Positions 1 to 7,143 of a stretch of DNA of 11,283 nt are shown in pieces. Numbering within the stretch: position 1 is the stretch's first letter; each line of letters begins with the position of its first letter. The DNA is from an uncultured Clostridium sp. (GTDB lineage Bacteria; Bacillota; Clostridia; Clostridiales; Clostridiaceae): assembly GCA_900543325.1 (NCBI GenBank), contig UQQU01000092.1, forward strand, positions 1 through 11,283. The letters are read 5' to 3'. The translations under genes were made by a program, and so were the position numbers. The notes beneath the pieces are model-generated. The model saw only the letters and a program-made list of their open reading frames with translations. It was not told where the DNA came from and searched no databases.

Positions 1-26
1 CTTGCCCTTATAGGGCTCATGAAAAA

Positions 27-55
27 CCACCAGCTTAGCTGGTGGATATTTATTT
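27..55. terminator. Strong hairpin at left edge, possible terminator or IS200/IS605-type end
   Basis: CCACCAGC (27-34) pairs perfectly with GCTGGTGG (38-45) around a TTA loop and is followed by the T-rich ATATTTATTT. A smaller inverted repeat, GCCCT/AGGGC, sits just upstream at 4-8 and 12-16. This could terminate a gene lying to the left of the window. Two GC-rich hairpins close together in AT-rich DNA also resemble the subterminal hairpins of IS200/IS605 elements. No transposase is visible, so the second reading is only an inference. Confidence 0.5.
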
Positions 56-71
56 ATATATAATCTAGAAC

Positions 72-99
72 TTTAAATTATTTTAGAAAGTGATATAAT
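72..99 (+). promoter_or_regulatory. Candidate promoter of the metallophosphoesterase gene
   Basis: A perfect TATAAT lies at 94-99, about 50 bases before the ATG at 151. The best -35 is the weak TTTAAA at 72-77 with a 16-base spacer. In DNA this AT-rich the -10 match is only modest evidence. Confidence 0.35.
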
Positions 100-150
100 A
101 ATATAAATAAAATTTTAATTAGTGGATAAATAGAGGTAGGAGATATAATT

Positions 151-993
151 ATGGAAATAATAATTGCTATAGCTATGATTACAGGAGCTTTCTGTTATTA
201 TCAAAATAATAAAATTTCTATAACAAAGTTAAAAGTAAAGAGTAACGTTAATAAAAGGGTAAGAATAGCACAAATATCAGATTTACATAGTAAAGAATTT
301 GGAAAAAATAATAATACTTTATATAAAGTTATTATTGAACAGGAACCTGATATTATTGTAGCAACAGGAGATTTAATAGATTCAAATATGAAAAGAATAA
401 ATGAAATAATTGAATTTTGTAGTAGGTTAAATAAGAGAGTTCCTGTATATTATATATTAGGCAATAACGAAATGAGATGTTCTAGGGTAAATGAAATAGT
501 AGAGAAATTAAATGAAAGAAATATTAATGTATTAGAAAATGAAATAGCAACAATAAAAATTAAAGATAATATAATTAATATTTTAGGTTTAGCAGAAAAA
601 AGGGTAGATAAAGGTGAAATGTTTTATAGCAAGATAAATAGTAGATATGAGATTGAGAATGTTGATAGCTTATTCAGAAAATTAGAAAATTTAATAGGAA
701 TTAAGATTGTTTTATCTCATTATCCAGAGAATTATGAGTATGTGGGTGATTATTCTTACAGTAAATATAATTTTGATATAATGTTTTCAGGTCATGCACA
801 TGGAGGACAATTTATATTACCAGGATTGGGAGGAGTATTTGCACCGGGGCAAGGGCTATTTCCTAAGTATTATAAAGGTATATATGGAAAGAAAAATAAA
901 TTAGTGGTAAGTAGAGGATTAGGGAATAGTGGATTTCCTTTAAGATTATTTAATAGACCAGATTTAGTTATTGTAGATATAGTAAATAACTAA
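151..993 (+). CDS. Membrane-anchored calcineurin-like metallophosphoesterase (YkuE/YaeI type)
   Basis: This is a two-metal phosphoesterase of 280 residues. Residues 3-17 form a short hydrophobic segment that probably anchors the enzyme to the membrane with the catalytic domain outside. The family motifs appear in order: SDLH (D44, H46), ATGDLID (G73, D74), LGNNE (104-107), SHYPE (H190) and SGHAHGGQ (214-220, H215 and H217). The third motif is normally GNH[ED]; here the second position is Asn106, so the usual phosphate-contacting His is replaced while the metal-binding Asn105 is kept. The start at 151 is backed by AGGAG at 138-142 with eight bases of spacing. The gene stands alone and converges on pflB. 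Relatives act on cell-envelope or lipid phosphoesters, but the substrate cannot be told from sequence. The family call is firm and the role is unknown. Confidence 0.9.
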   Translation: MEIIIAIAMITGAFCYYQNNKISITKLKVKSNVNKRVRIAQISDLHSKEFGKNNNTLYKVIIEQEPDIIVATGDLIDSNMKRINEIIEFCSRLNKRVPVYYILGNNEMRCSRVNEIVEKLNERNINVLENEIATIKIKDNIINILGLAEKRVDKGEMFYSKINSRYEIENVDSLFRKLENLIGIKIVLSHYPENYEYVGDYSYSKYNFDIMFSGHAHGGQFILPGLGGVFAPGQGLFPKYYKGIYGKKNKLVVSRGLGNSGFPLRLFNRPDLVIVDIVNN

Positions 994-1075
994 AATTTAA
1001 AATGAATGTAGGTATTTAAAATGATAGAGTTATTTTAAGATAATAGAATCAGAAGTAACTATTTGTTTATAAATA

Positions 1076-1110
1076 AGAGCTTATTGCAGTTGCAATAAGC
1101 TCTATTTAAT
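1076..1110. terminator. Bidirectional terminator between converging genes
   Basis: AGAGCTTATTGC (1076-1087) pairs over 12 bases with GCAATAAGCTCT (1092-1103) around an AGTT loop. T-rich tracts follow on both strands (ATTTAATATT on plus, TATTTATAAA on minus), so it can end both the phosphoesterase and the pflB transcripts. Confidence 0.85.
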
Positions 1111-1122
1111 ATTATAAACTAA

Positions 1123-3354
1123 TTACATTGATTTGTGGAATGTTCTGTTTATAACGTCTAATTGTTGTTCTCTTGTTAATTTAATGAAGTTAACAGCATA
1201 TCCAGAAACTCTGATAGTTAATTGTGGATATTCTTCTGGGTGTTCCATAGCATCTAATAGAGTTTCTCTATTAAATACATTTACGTTTAAGTGTTGAGCA
1301 CCTTGAGAGAAGTATCCATCCATCATAGTACCTAAGTTGTGGATTCTGTTTTCAGGTGTTTTTCCTAATGCATCTGGAACGATTGAGAATGTATTAGAAA
1401 CACCATCTTGTGAATGTTCGTAAGGAATCTTAGCAACAGAGTTTAATGATGCTAATGATCCGCTACAGTCTCTTCCGTGCATTGGGTTAGCTCCTGGTGC
1501 AAATGGTTCTCCAGCTTTTCTTCCACATGGAGTAGTACCAGTCTTCTTACCGTAAACAACGTTTGAAGTGATTGTTAATACTGATTGAGTGTGGTAAGCA
1601 TTTCTGTAAGTCTTGTTTTGTCTGATCTTATTCATCATGCTTTCAACTAACCAAGCAGCAATTTCGTCAACTCTGTCATCGTCGTTTCCGTATTTAGGGA
1701 AGTCACCTTCAACTTCGAAGTCTACAGCTATTCCTTCTTCATTTCTTATAGGCTTAACTTTAGCAAATTTGATTGCAGAAATAGAGTCAGCACAAACTGA
1801 TAAACCAGCTATACCACAAGCCATAGTTCTGAATACATCTCTATCATGTAAAGCCATTTGTAATTTTTCATATGAGTATTTATCGTGCATGTAGTGGATA
1901 ACATTTAAAGTATTAACATAAAGGTTAGCTAACCAGTCTGTCATAACGTCAAATCTTTCCATTACTTCATTGTAATCTAAGTATTCACCAGTTAATGGAG
2001 CAGTCTTAGGTCCAACTTGAACACCAGATTTTTCATCTCTACCACCATTTATAGCGTAAAGTAAAGTCTTAGCTAAGTTAACTCTAGCACCGAAGAATTG
2101 CATTTGCTTACCAACTCTCATTGCAGATACACAACAAGCGATAGCATAGTCATCTCCCCAGTATGGAGCCATTAAATCATCATTTTCATATTGAACTGAT
2201 GATGTATCAATAGAAACCTTAGAACAGAAATCTTTGAATCCTTGAGGTAATCTAGTTGACCATAAAACAGTTAAGTTTGGTTCTGGTGATGGCCCTAAAG
2301 TATATAATGTGTTAAGTACTCTGAATGAGTTCTTAGTAACTAAAGTTCTACCATCTAATCCCATACCACCGATTGATTCAGTAACCCAAGTTGGATCTCC
2401 TGAGAATAAATCGTTGTATTCTGGAGTTCTTAAGAATTTAACTAATCTTAACTTCATTACGAAGTGATCCATTAATTCTTGAGCTTCTTCTTCAGTGATA
2501 ACACCGTTTCTTAAATCTCTTTCAATGTAGATATCTAAGAAAGTAGAAGTTCTTCCTAGAGACATTGCAGCACCATTTTGGTCTTTGATAGCTCCTAAGA
2601 ATCCGAAGTATAACCATTGTATAGCTTCTCTAGCGTTAGTAGCTGGCCCTGATATATCAAATCCATAGCTAGCAGCTAATCCTTTTAATTCTTTTAATGC
2701 AAGAATTTGATCAGAGATTTCTTCTCTTAATCTGATTACATCTTCGTCAATTGTCTTAACTTCTAAGCTTAATTTTTGTTGTTCTTTATCTTGTATTAAT
2801 CTATCAACACCATATAAAGCAACTCTTCTGTAGTCACCTATGATTCTTCCTCTACCATAAGCATCTGGAAGACCAGTGATAACACCAGATTTTCTAGCTA
2901 ATCTCATTTCAGTAGTATAAGCATCGAAAACACCTTGGTTGTGAGTTTTTCTATATTTGCTGAATATTTCTGAAATTCTTGGGCTTACTTCAAATCCATA
3001 AGATTTAGCAGCACTTTCAGCCATTCTGATACCACCGTATGGCATTACAGCTCTTTTTAATGGAGCATCAGTTTGTACACCAACGATTTTTTCGAAAGCT
3101 TGGTCAATATAACCAGGGTTATATTCATTAATTCCAGATATAGTTTCTGTATCTACATCTAAAACTCCACCATTTTCTCTTTCTTTTTTGAATAATTCAC
3201 TAACTTCAGCCCAAAGTTTAGTTGTAGCTTCAGTAGCTCCAGCTAAGAAACTATCATCACCTTCATATGGTGTATAGTTAGTTTGGATAAAGTTTCTTAC
3301 GTCAACACTTTTTGTCCATGAACCTGTTTTGAAATCATTCCATTCTTCTCTCAT
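1123..3354 (-). CDS. pflB: Pyruvate formate-lyase (formate C-acetyltransferase)
   Basis: This cytoplasmic glycyl-radical enzyme converts pyruvate and CoA to acetyl-CoA and formate in anaerobic metabolism. The protein has 743 residues, close to the roughly 760 of E. coli PFL, and is complete. The active-site pair Cys407-Cys408 lies in YAIACCVSAMR, and the radical site is Gly718 in IRVSGYAVNF near the C-terminus. The start is supported by GAGGCG (minus strand, 3366-3361) six bases before the ATG. By eye the gene is richer in GC, and in codons such as AAC, ATC and TTC, than its neighbours, as expected for a very highly expressed gene. No gene for the radical-SAM activating enzyme (pflA) lies on either side, although it commonly follows pflB in Clostridia. 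Transcription should start near 3455, giving a leader of about 100 bases that contains a palindromic operator. Confidence 0.98.
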   Translation of the reverse strand: MREEWNDFKTGSWTKSVDVRNFIQTNYTPYEGDDSFLAGATEATTKLWAEVSELFKKERENGGVLDVDTETISGINEYNPGYIDQAFEKIVGVQTDAPLKRAVMPYGGIRMAESAAKSYGFEVSPRISEIFSKYRKTHNQGVFDAYTTEMRLARKSGVITGLPDAYGRGRIIGDYRRVALYGVDRLIQDKEQQKLSLEVKTIDEDVIRLREEISDQILALKELKGLAASYGFDISGPATNAREAIQWLYFGFLGAIKDQNGAAMSLGRTSTFLDIYIERDLRNGVITEEEAQELMDHFVMKLRLVKFLRTPEYNDLFSGDPTWVTESIGGMGLDGRTLVTKNSFRVLNTLYTLGPSPEPNLTVLWSTRLPQGFKDFCSKVSIDTSSVQYENDDLMAPYWGDDYAIACCVSAMRVGKQMQFFGARVNLAKTLLYAINGGRDEKSGVQVGPKTAPLTGEYLDYNEVMERFDVMTDWLANLYVNTLNVIHYMHDKYSYEKLQMALHDRDVFRTMACGIAGLSVCADSISAIKFAKVKPIRNEEGIAVDFEVEGDFPKYGNDDDRVDEIAAWLVESMMNKIRQNKTYRNAYHTQSVLTITSNVVYGKKTGTTPCGRKAGEPFAPGANPMHGRDCSGSLASLNSVAKIPYEHSQDGVSNTFSIVPDALGKTPENRIHNLGTMMDGYFSQGAQHLNVNVFNRETLLDAMEHPEEYPQLTIRVSGYAVNFIKLTREQQLDVINRTFHKSM

Positions 3355-3392
3355 ATATAGCGCCTCTTTTCTTAAAATTATTACATAAGTAA

Positions 3393-3454
3393 TGTCATTT
3401 AATGTTAAATAATAACTAGCACTAAATAATAATGATTATTATTTAACAATGGCA
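3393..3454. promoter_or_regulatory. Palindromic operator in the pflB leader (Fur-like or Rex-like)
   Basis: TGTTAAATAATAA (3403-3415) is repeated inverted as TTATTATTTAACA (3436-3448). Nested inside is a perfect 11+1+11 palindrome centred on G3434 (3423-3445). The core TAATAATGATTATTA (3427-3441) matches the 7-1-7 Fur box TGATAATnATTATCA at 12 of 14 defined positions. On the minus strand, TTGTTAA starting at 3449 matches a full clostridial Rex half-site (TTGTTAAnnnnTTAACAA), with a partial second half. The element covers the first transcribed bases of pflB, where repressors often bind. As RNA it could also fold into a leader hairpin. Its structure is seen directly; which regulator binds is inferred. 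Confidence 0.6.
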
Positions 3455-3461
3455 TATTTAA

Positions 3462-3490
3462 ACTATATCACTAAATTTTAAAATTTTCAA
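3462..3490 (-). promoter_or_regulatory. pflB promoter
   Basis: On the minus strand TTGAAA (3490-3485) and TATAGT (3467-3462) are separated by exactly 17 bases, with an extended -10 TG one base before the hexamer. Both boxes match the housekeeping consensus at five of six positions. The predicted start near 3455 lies directly before the palindromic operator. From here to 3716 the intergenic DNA is AT-rich and I see no gene in it. Confidence 0.7.
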
Positions 3491-3709
3491 GCATAAAATA
3501 GAAAAATTTTAGTTGCAATTATTTATAGTGATTTAATTCCTTAAATATAATAACATAGTATTACTCCATAATCAAAGGGGAGGTATAGAAAATAGGGAAT
3601 GATATTGTAGAAAAAAATATTATTTTTAACAAAATGTAAAAAAAAATAAAATCACACATAGATAGTTAAAAAAATAACAATACATATAAGTTAAATTTAT
3701 AAATTTTAC

Positions 3710-3767
3710 AAAAAGTAAGAAAATAGAAAGAATCCTTACAAAATATAAGGATTCTTTCTATTTTCTT
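3710..3767 (-). terminator. Terminator of the SASP gene, 22-bp perfect stem
   Basis: Bases 3717-3738 pair without mismatch with 3746-3767 around a seven-base loop. Read on the minus strand, the stem is followed by ACTTTTTGT. It begins about ten bases after the SASP stop codon, so it is the natural terminator of that short transcript. The stem is unusually long for a terminator. Confidence 0.85.
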
Positions 3768-3776
3768 TATTTAATT

Positions 3777-3959
3777 TTATTTAATGCTTTGTTCATATTG
3801 TTCTACCATTCTTTTAACCATTTCGCCACCAACGCTACCACATTGCTTTGAAGTAAGATTTCCATTGTAATCTGTAAAAGGAACTCCCATTTCATTTGCT
3901 ACTTCAGTTTTAAATTTTGATAAACCATTTTTTGCTTCAGGTACTAATTTTTGTGCCAT
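3777..3959 (-). CDS. Alpha/beta-type small acid-soluble spore protein (SASP)
   Basis: Small DNA-binding protein of 60 residues that coats and protects spore DNA and is degraded at germination. The germination-protease site is visible as KTEVANEMGV (cleavage expected after Glu19). The conserved C-terminal DNA-binding signature is GSVGGEMVKRMVEQ (41-54). The N-terminal MAQKLVPEAKNGLSKFK closely resembles the main clostridial SASPs as I recall them from C. perfringens. Cys40 lies just before the GSVGGE motif. The start is supported by a perfect AGGAGG (minus strand, 3973-3968) eight bases before the ATG. SASP genes are normally read by the forespore factor SigG, but I could not find a clear SigG promoter upstream. 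The gene is monocistronic and unrelated to its neighbours. Confidence 0.95.
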   Translation of the reverse strand: MAQKLVPEAKNGLSKFKTEVANEMGVPFTDYNGNLTSKQCGSVGGEMVKRMVEQYEQSIK

Positions 3960-3994
3960 TTAAAGTCCCTCCTAAATTTTGAAAAATTATTTTA

Positions 3995-4014
3995 TAAAGT
4001 AATTATTTACTTTA
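3995..4014. repeat. Perfect inverted repeat upstream of the SASP gene
   Basis: TAAAGTAA (3995-4002) and TTACTTTA (4007-4014) form an 8-bp inverted repeat with a four-base spacer, 36 bases before the SASP start codon. It lies where a promoter or operator would be expected. With such AT-rich DNA, chance is possible. The remaining bases up to 4265 hold weak hairpins (for example ACCTA/TAGGT at 4049-4066) and no gene that I can recognise. Confidence 0.4.
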
Positions 4015-4265
4015 CATTATTATATTGTGCAAAAAAAAGTTTTTAATAACCTATAAAAAAGTAGGTAAACAAGCCAAAAAGGTTATTTAAATAAAAAGAA
4101 TACCTTTACTATTTATGTATTGGGAAGTAAGGATTAATAAAGTAATTTGTTAAATAAATGGTATTTTACATAAGAAATTTTTTGTGATTACAGAAGAGTA
4201 TTCGTTTACATTGTTACTATTATTTTTCCAAAAGAATATTAAATTAGAAAAAATATAAAAATGTG

Positions 4266-4294
4266 TAGACAAAGGAATATATTAATGATAATAT
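4266..4294 (+). promoter_or_regulatory. Promoter of the siderophore importer operon
   Basis: TAGACA (4266-4271) and TAATAT (4289-4294) are separated by exactly 17 bases, with TG one base before the -10 (extended -10). Transcription should start near 4301, about 80 bases before the first gene and directly before the Fur-like box. Confidence 0.65.
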
Positions 4295-4307
4295 AAGCAA
4301 AGGAAAA

Positions 4308-4322
4308 TGATAATTAATATCA
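4308..4322. promoter_or_regulatory. Fur-like box of the yclN promoter
   Basis: TGATAATTAATATCA matches the 7-1-7 Fur box TGATAATnATTATCA at 13 of 14 defined positions. A second TGATAAT half lies at 4286-4292, overlapping the -10. The position just after the expected start site fits iron-dependent repression of the importer genes. Confidence 0.75.
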
Positions 4323-4380
4323 ATAAAAGTATTTTTTGTTAGATTTAATTTTAAAGATAATAAATTATGGGGGATAACAG

Positions 4381-5334
4381 ATGAAAAAGAGATATTTATT
4401 TATTATATTGATAATATTATCAATTGCATCGGTATTTATTGGTGTATCAAGTATAAGTATAAATGATATATTAACATTCAATATAGATAAAATGCATATA
4501 TTACTTGTAAGTAGAGTTCCGAGATTGGTAGCCATATTAGTTGCAGGGATGGGTTTAAGTATAAGTGGGCTTATAATGCAACAAATCAGTAAAAATAAAT
4601 TTGTTTCACCAACCACAGCTGCTACGGCAGATTTTGCGAAGTTAGGAATATTATTTTGTATGATGATAATACCTAATGCTAAAACCATGGAAAAGATGAT
4701 TGTATCATTTGTTTTTGCTGGGTTAGGAACAGTTTTATTTATGAAAATGATAAAAGCTATAAAAATAAAAAATATAGTTTTTGTACCTTTAATAGGAATG
4801 ATGCTAGGTAAGATAATTGGATCAATTACTACTTTTTTTGCTTATAAATATGATTTAGTTCAAAATATTTCATCTTGGATGGAAGGGGATATGTCATTAA
4901 TAATGAAGGGAAGTTATGAATTACTTTATTTAAGCATTCCAATGGTAATAATAGCATTTTTATATGCTAATAAATTTACTATAGTAGGGATGGGAGAAGA
5001 CTTTGCCATTAATTTAGGTCTTAATTATAATTTCGTAGTAAATGTAGGACTAGCAATAGTTTCATTAATATGTGCAGTAACAATTATAACTGTTGGTAAT
5101 ATACCTTTCTTAGGACTTATTATTCCTAATATAGTAAGTTTATATAGTGGAGATAACTTAAAGAAAACATTATACCACACAGCTTTATTGGGGCCTATAT
5201 TCTTACTTGCTTGCGATATTTTAGGAAGAATAATAATATTCCCATTTGAAATGTCAATAAGCTTAACTGTTGGAGTAATTGGAAGTATAATTTTCCTTTA
5301 TATGATAATAAGGGGGACAAGAAATGAAGACTAA
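4381..5334 (+). CDS. yclN: Iron-siderophore ABC transporter permease, YclN/FatD/CeuB-like
   Basis: Integral membrane permease of the FecCD family, 317 residues, a normal length. It forms half of the channel for ferric siderophore import. Family stretches are SRVPRLV (44-50), LSISGLIMQQISKNKF (59-74) followed by VSPTTA, the coupling region GMGEDFAINLGL (203-214) and VGNIPFLGLIIPNIV (238-252). Hydrophobic segments run throughout, starting at 5-25 and ending at 293-310. The SISGLIMQQ/NKFVSPTT wording is typical of the petrobactin/catecholate subgroup rather than the hydroxamate FhuB/G type. A GGGGG Shine-Dalgarno lies seven bases before the ATG. It is the first gene of the importer operon and overlaps the next by 11 bases. 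The symbol follows B. subtilis gene order and resemblance. Confidence 0.92.
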   Translation: MKKRYLFIILIILSIASVFIGVSSISINDILTFNIDKMHILLVSRVPRLVAILVAGMGLSISGLIMQQISKNKFVSPTTAATADFAKLGILFCMMIIPNAKTMEKMIVSFVFAGLGTVLFMKMIKAIKIKNIVFVPLIGMMLGKIIGSITTFFAYKYDLVQNISSWMEGDMSLIMKGSYELLYLSIPMVIIAFLYANKFTIVGMGEDFAINLGLNYNFVVNVGLAIVSLICAVTIITVGNIPFLGLIIPNIVSLYSGDNLKKTLYHTALLGPIFLLACDILGRIIIFPFEMSISLTVGVIGSIIFLYMIIRGTRNED

Positions 5335-6280
5335 AGATAAAAAAAGTATATTTATTTTATCAATATTAGCTTTAGTATTAATATGTTCATTTTTATTTAT
5401 TGGAGTAAATAGTATTAACTTTAAGTATGCTTTATATAGAAGAATTCCTAAAATATATGCAATGATATTAACAGGCGGAGCAATAGGGTTCTCATCGTTA
5501 ATATTTCAAACTGTAACAAATAATAGAATATTAACACCTAGTATTTTAGGAATAGATTCATTATATGTATTGTTACAAACATCTGTAGTATTTTTATTAG
5601 GTTCATCTTCAGTAATAATGAGTGATGGAAATATAAATTTTATAATTACAATAGCATCAATGCTTTTATTTTCAAGTTTGATGTATAAGTTTATATTTAA
5701 AAAAGGAAGTAAAAATATATTTACATTACTATTAGTAGGTGTAGTATGTGGGACTTTGTTTGAAAGTTTAACTACATTTATGCAGGTTTTAATTGATCCA
5801 GTAGAATTCCAAATGGTGCAGGATAAAATGCAAGCTAGCTTTAACAATATAAATACAGATTTATTATTTATATCAAGTATAGTAATAATTATTTGTATAG
5901 GGTATGTTTATGATTATTTAAAAATATTAGATGTTATGGCATTAGGAAGAGATGAAGCGATAAACCTAGGTGTAGATTATGACAAAATAGTGAAAAAAAT
6001 GTTAATAGTAGTAGTTTTATTAACATCAGTAGCTACAGCTTTAGTTGGTCCTATAACATTTTTAGGATTACTTGTAGTAAATATTGCAAGACAACTTATA
6101 TCAAGTTATAAACATAGCGTTTTAGGTGTTGCAACTATATTAATTAGTGTAGTTGCCTTAATAGGCGGACAGTTATTAGTTGAGCAGTTAATGAATTTTG
6201 GTGTTTCGGTAAGTGTAATAATTAATTTTGTTGGAGGAATTTATTTCATTTACTTAGTAATGAAGGAGAGAAATAGATGA
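5324..6280 (+). CDS. yclO: Iron-siderophore ABC transporter permease, YclO/FatC/CeuC-like
   Basis: Second FecCD-family permease, 318 residues, which should pair with the preceding permease to make the membrane channel. Conserved stretches are YRRIPKIYAMILTGGAIGF (38-56), SSLIFQTVTNNRILTPSILG (57-76), the coupling region ALGRDEAINLGVDY (206-219) and VGPITFLGLLVVNIAR (241-256). Multiple hydrophobic helices extend from about residue 8 to 312. The start lies inside the end of yclN and is preceded by AGGGGGAC (5310-5317). The end overlaps the ATPase start as ATGA. The overlaps on both sides point to translational coupling and fixed stoichiometry. Confidence 0.92.
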   Translation: MKTKDKKSIFILSILALVLICSFLFIGVNSINFKYALYRRIPKIYAMILTGGAIGFSSLIFQTVTNNRILTPSILGIDSLYVLLQTSVVFLLGSSSVIMSDGNINFIITIASMLLFSSLMYKFIFKKGSKNIFTLLLVGVVCGTLFESLTTFMQVLIDPVEFQMVQDKMQASFNNINTDLLFISSIVIIICIGYVYDYLKILDVMALGRDEAINLGVDYDKIVKKMLIVVVLLTSVATALVGPITFLGLLVVNIARQLISSYKHSVLGVATILISVVALIGGQLLVEQLMNFGVSVSVIINFVGGIYFIYLVMKERNR

Positions 6281-7032
6281 TAGAAGTAAAGAATATAACT
6301 AAAACTTATGGTAATAAAAAAGTAGTAGACAATGTATCTTTAAGTATTCAAGAAGGAAAAATAACTTCTTTCATAGGACCAAATGGAGCAGGTAAAAGTA
6401 CTCTTCTTTCAATAATGAGTAGACTTTTAAAGAGAGATTCTGGAGAAGTTTTAGTGGATGGTAAAGATATATTAAAATGGGACAATAAAGAGTTAGCTAA
6501 AAAAATAGCGATTTTGAGACAATCAAACAATATTAATATTAGGTTAACAATTAGAGAGTTAGTTAGCTTTGGAAGATTTCCGCATTCACAGGGAAATTTG
6601 AAAGAAGAGGATTATAAATATATAGATGAAGCAATTAATTATATGCAACTTAAGGAGTTTGAAGATAGATATTTAGATGAATTAAGTGGAGGTCAAAGAC
6701 AAAGAGCATATATTGCAATGGTAATAGCTCAAAATAGTGATTATATATTTTTGGATGAGCCTTTAAATAATCTAGATATGAAGCATTCAGTTGAAATTAT
6801 GAAAACATTAAGAAAGCTTTGTGATGAATTAAATAAGACAGTTGTAATAGTAATACATGATATTAATTTTGCATCTTGTTATTCAGATTATATAGTAGCT
6901 CTAAAGGATGGAAAGATTGTAAAGGATGGAGTTACTGAGGAAACTATACAAAAAGAAGAATTGGAAAATATTTACGAAATAGATTTCCATATTGAAAATA
7001 TCAACAATAGAAATATATGTGTATATTTCTAA
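6277..7032 (+). CDS. yclP: Iron-siderophore ABC transporter ATPase, YclP/FatE/CeuD-like
   Basis: Cytoplasmic ATPase that powers the importer, 251 residues. All nucleotide-binding motifs are intact: Walker A GPNGAGKST (34-42), Q-loop Gln82, signature LSGGQRQR (136-143), Walker B YIFLDEP (157-163 region, catalytic Glu161), D-loop NNLD (164-167) and H-loop His194. It belongs to the FepC/FhuC-like iron group. AAGGAGAG (6263-6270) precedes the ATG, which overlaps the upstream stop as ATGA. A hairpin 17 bases after the stop separates it from the binding-protein gene, so the ATPase and permeases could be made in smaller amounts than the binding protein. Confidence 0.96.
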   Translation: MIEVKNITKTYGNKKVVDNVSLSIQEGKITSFIGPNGAGKSTLLSIMSRLLKRDSGEVLVDGKDILKWDNKELAKKIAILRQSNNINIRLTIRELVSFGRFPHSQGNLKEEDYKYIDEAINYMQLKEFEDRYLDELSGGQRQRAYIAMVIAQNSDYIFLDEPLNNLDMKHSVEIMKTLRKLCDELNKTVVIVIHDINFASCYSDYIVALKDGKIVKDGVTEETIQKEELENIYEIDFHIENINNRNICVYF

Positions 7033-7048
7033 TAAATAAGTTATTAGT

Positions 7049-7080
7049 GGCAAATTTAAAAAATTTGCCTATTAAATAAA
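7049..7080 (+). terminator. Hairpin between the ATPase and binding-protein genes
   Basis: GGCAAATTT (7049-7057) pairs perfectly with AAATTTGCC (7061-7069) around AAA. The tail TATTAAATAAA is T-poor, so termination is probably partial. It may instead act as an RNA stability or processing element. Confidence 0.5.
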
Positions 7081-7109
7081 ATAATATTGATAATGAATAT
7101 CAATATTAT
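7081..7109. promoter_or_regulatory. Fur-like palindrome upstream of yclQ
   Basis: ATAATATTGATA (7081-7092) and TATCAATATTAT (7098-7109) are perfect 12-base inverted arms around ATGAA. The core TGATAATGAATATCA (7088-7102) matches the 7-1-7 Fur box at 13 of 14 defined positions. It shares both arms, TGATAAT and AATATCA, with the box before yclN. It suggests a separate, iron-controlled promoter for yclQ, although I cannot place clear -35 and -10 boxes around it. Confidence 0.75.
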
Positions 7110-7135
7110 ACGATTAAAAATTAAATTTTATATAA

Positions 7136-7143
7136 AGAGGTGG
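7136..7143 (+). promoter_or_regulatory. Ribosome binding site that fixes the yclQ start at 7150
   Basis: AGAGGTGG lies six bases before the ATG at 7150. The frame is open back to a TTG at 7087, but that codon is inside the Fur-like palindrome and has no Shine-Dalgarno before it. The 21 extra residues would also precede a normal signal sequence. Confidence 0.75.

Noticed and set aside
1613..1894. A 93-codon plus-strand frame opposite pflB, and similar frames opposite the permease, ATPase, binding-protein and his genes.
   Set aside because: They lie wholly inside well-identified genes on the other strand, show no family features and have no convincing ribosome sites.
3546..3610. Plus-strand TATAAT (3546-3551) followed by a strong Shine-Dalgarno-like GGGGAGG (3577-3583), suggesting a small gene.
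   Set aside because: The next ATG (3599) gives only three codons before TAG, and no alternative start opens a useful frame. It may be a remnant of a lost gene, but there is nothing to annotate.
4040..4110. Weak nested hairpins (AATAACC/GGTTATT and ACCTA/TAGGT) in the gap before the importer, considered as a small RNA or riboswitch.
   Set aside because: The stems are short, no promoter or T-run frames them, and no known riboswitch core is visible.
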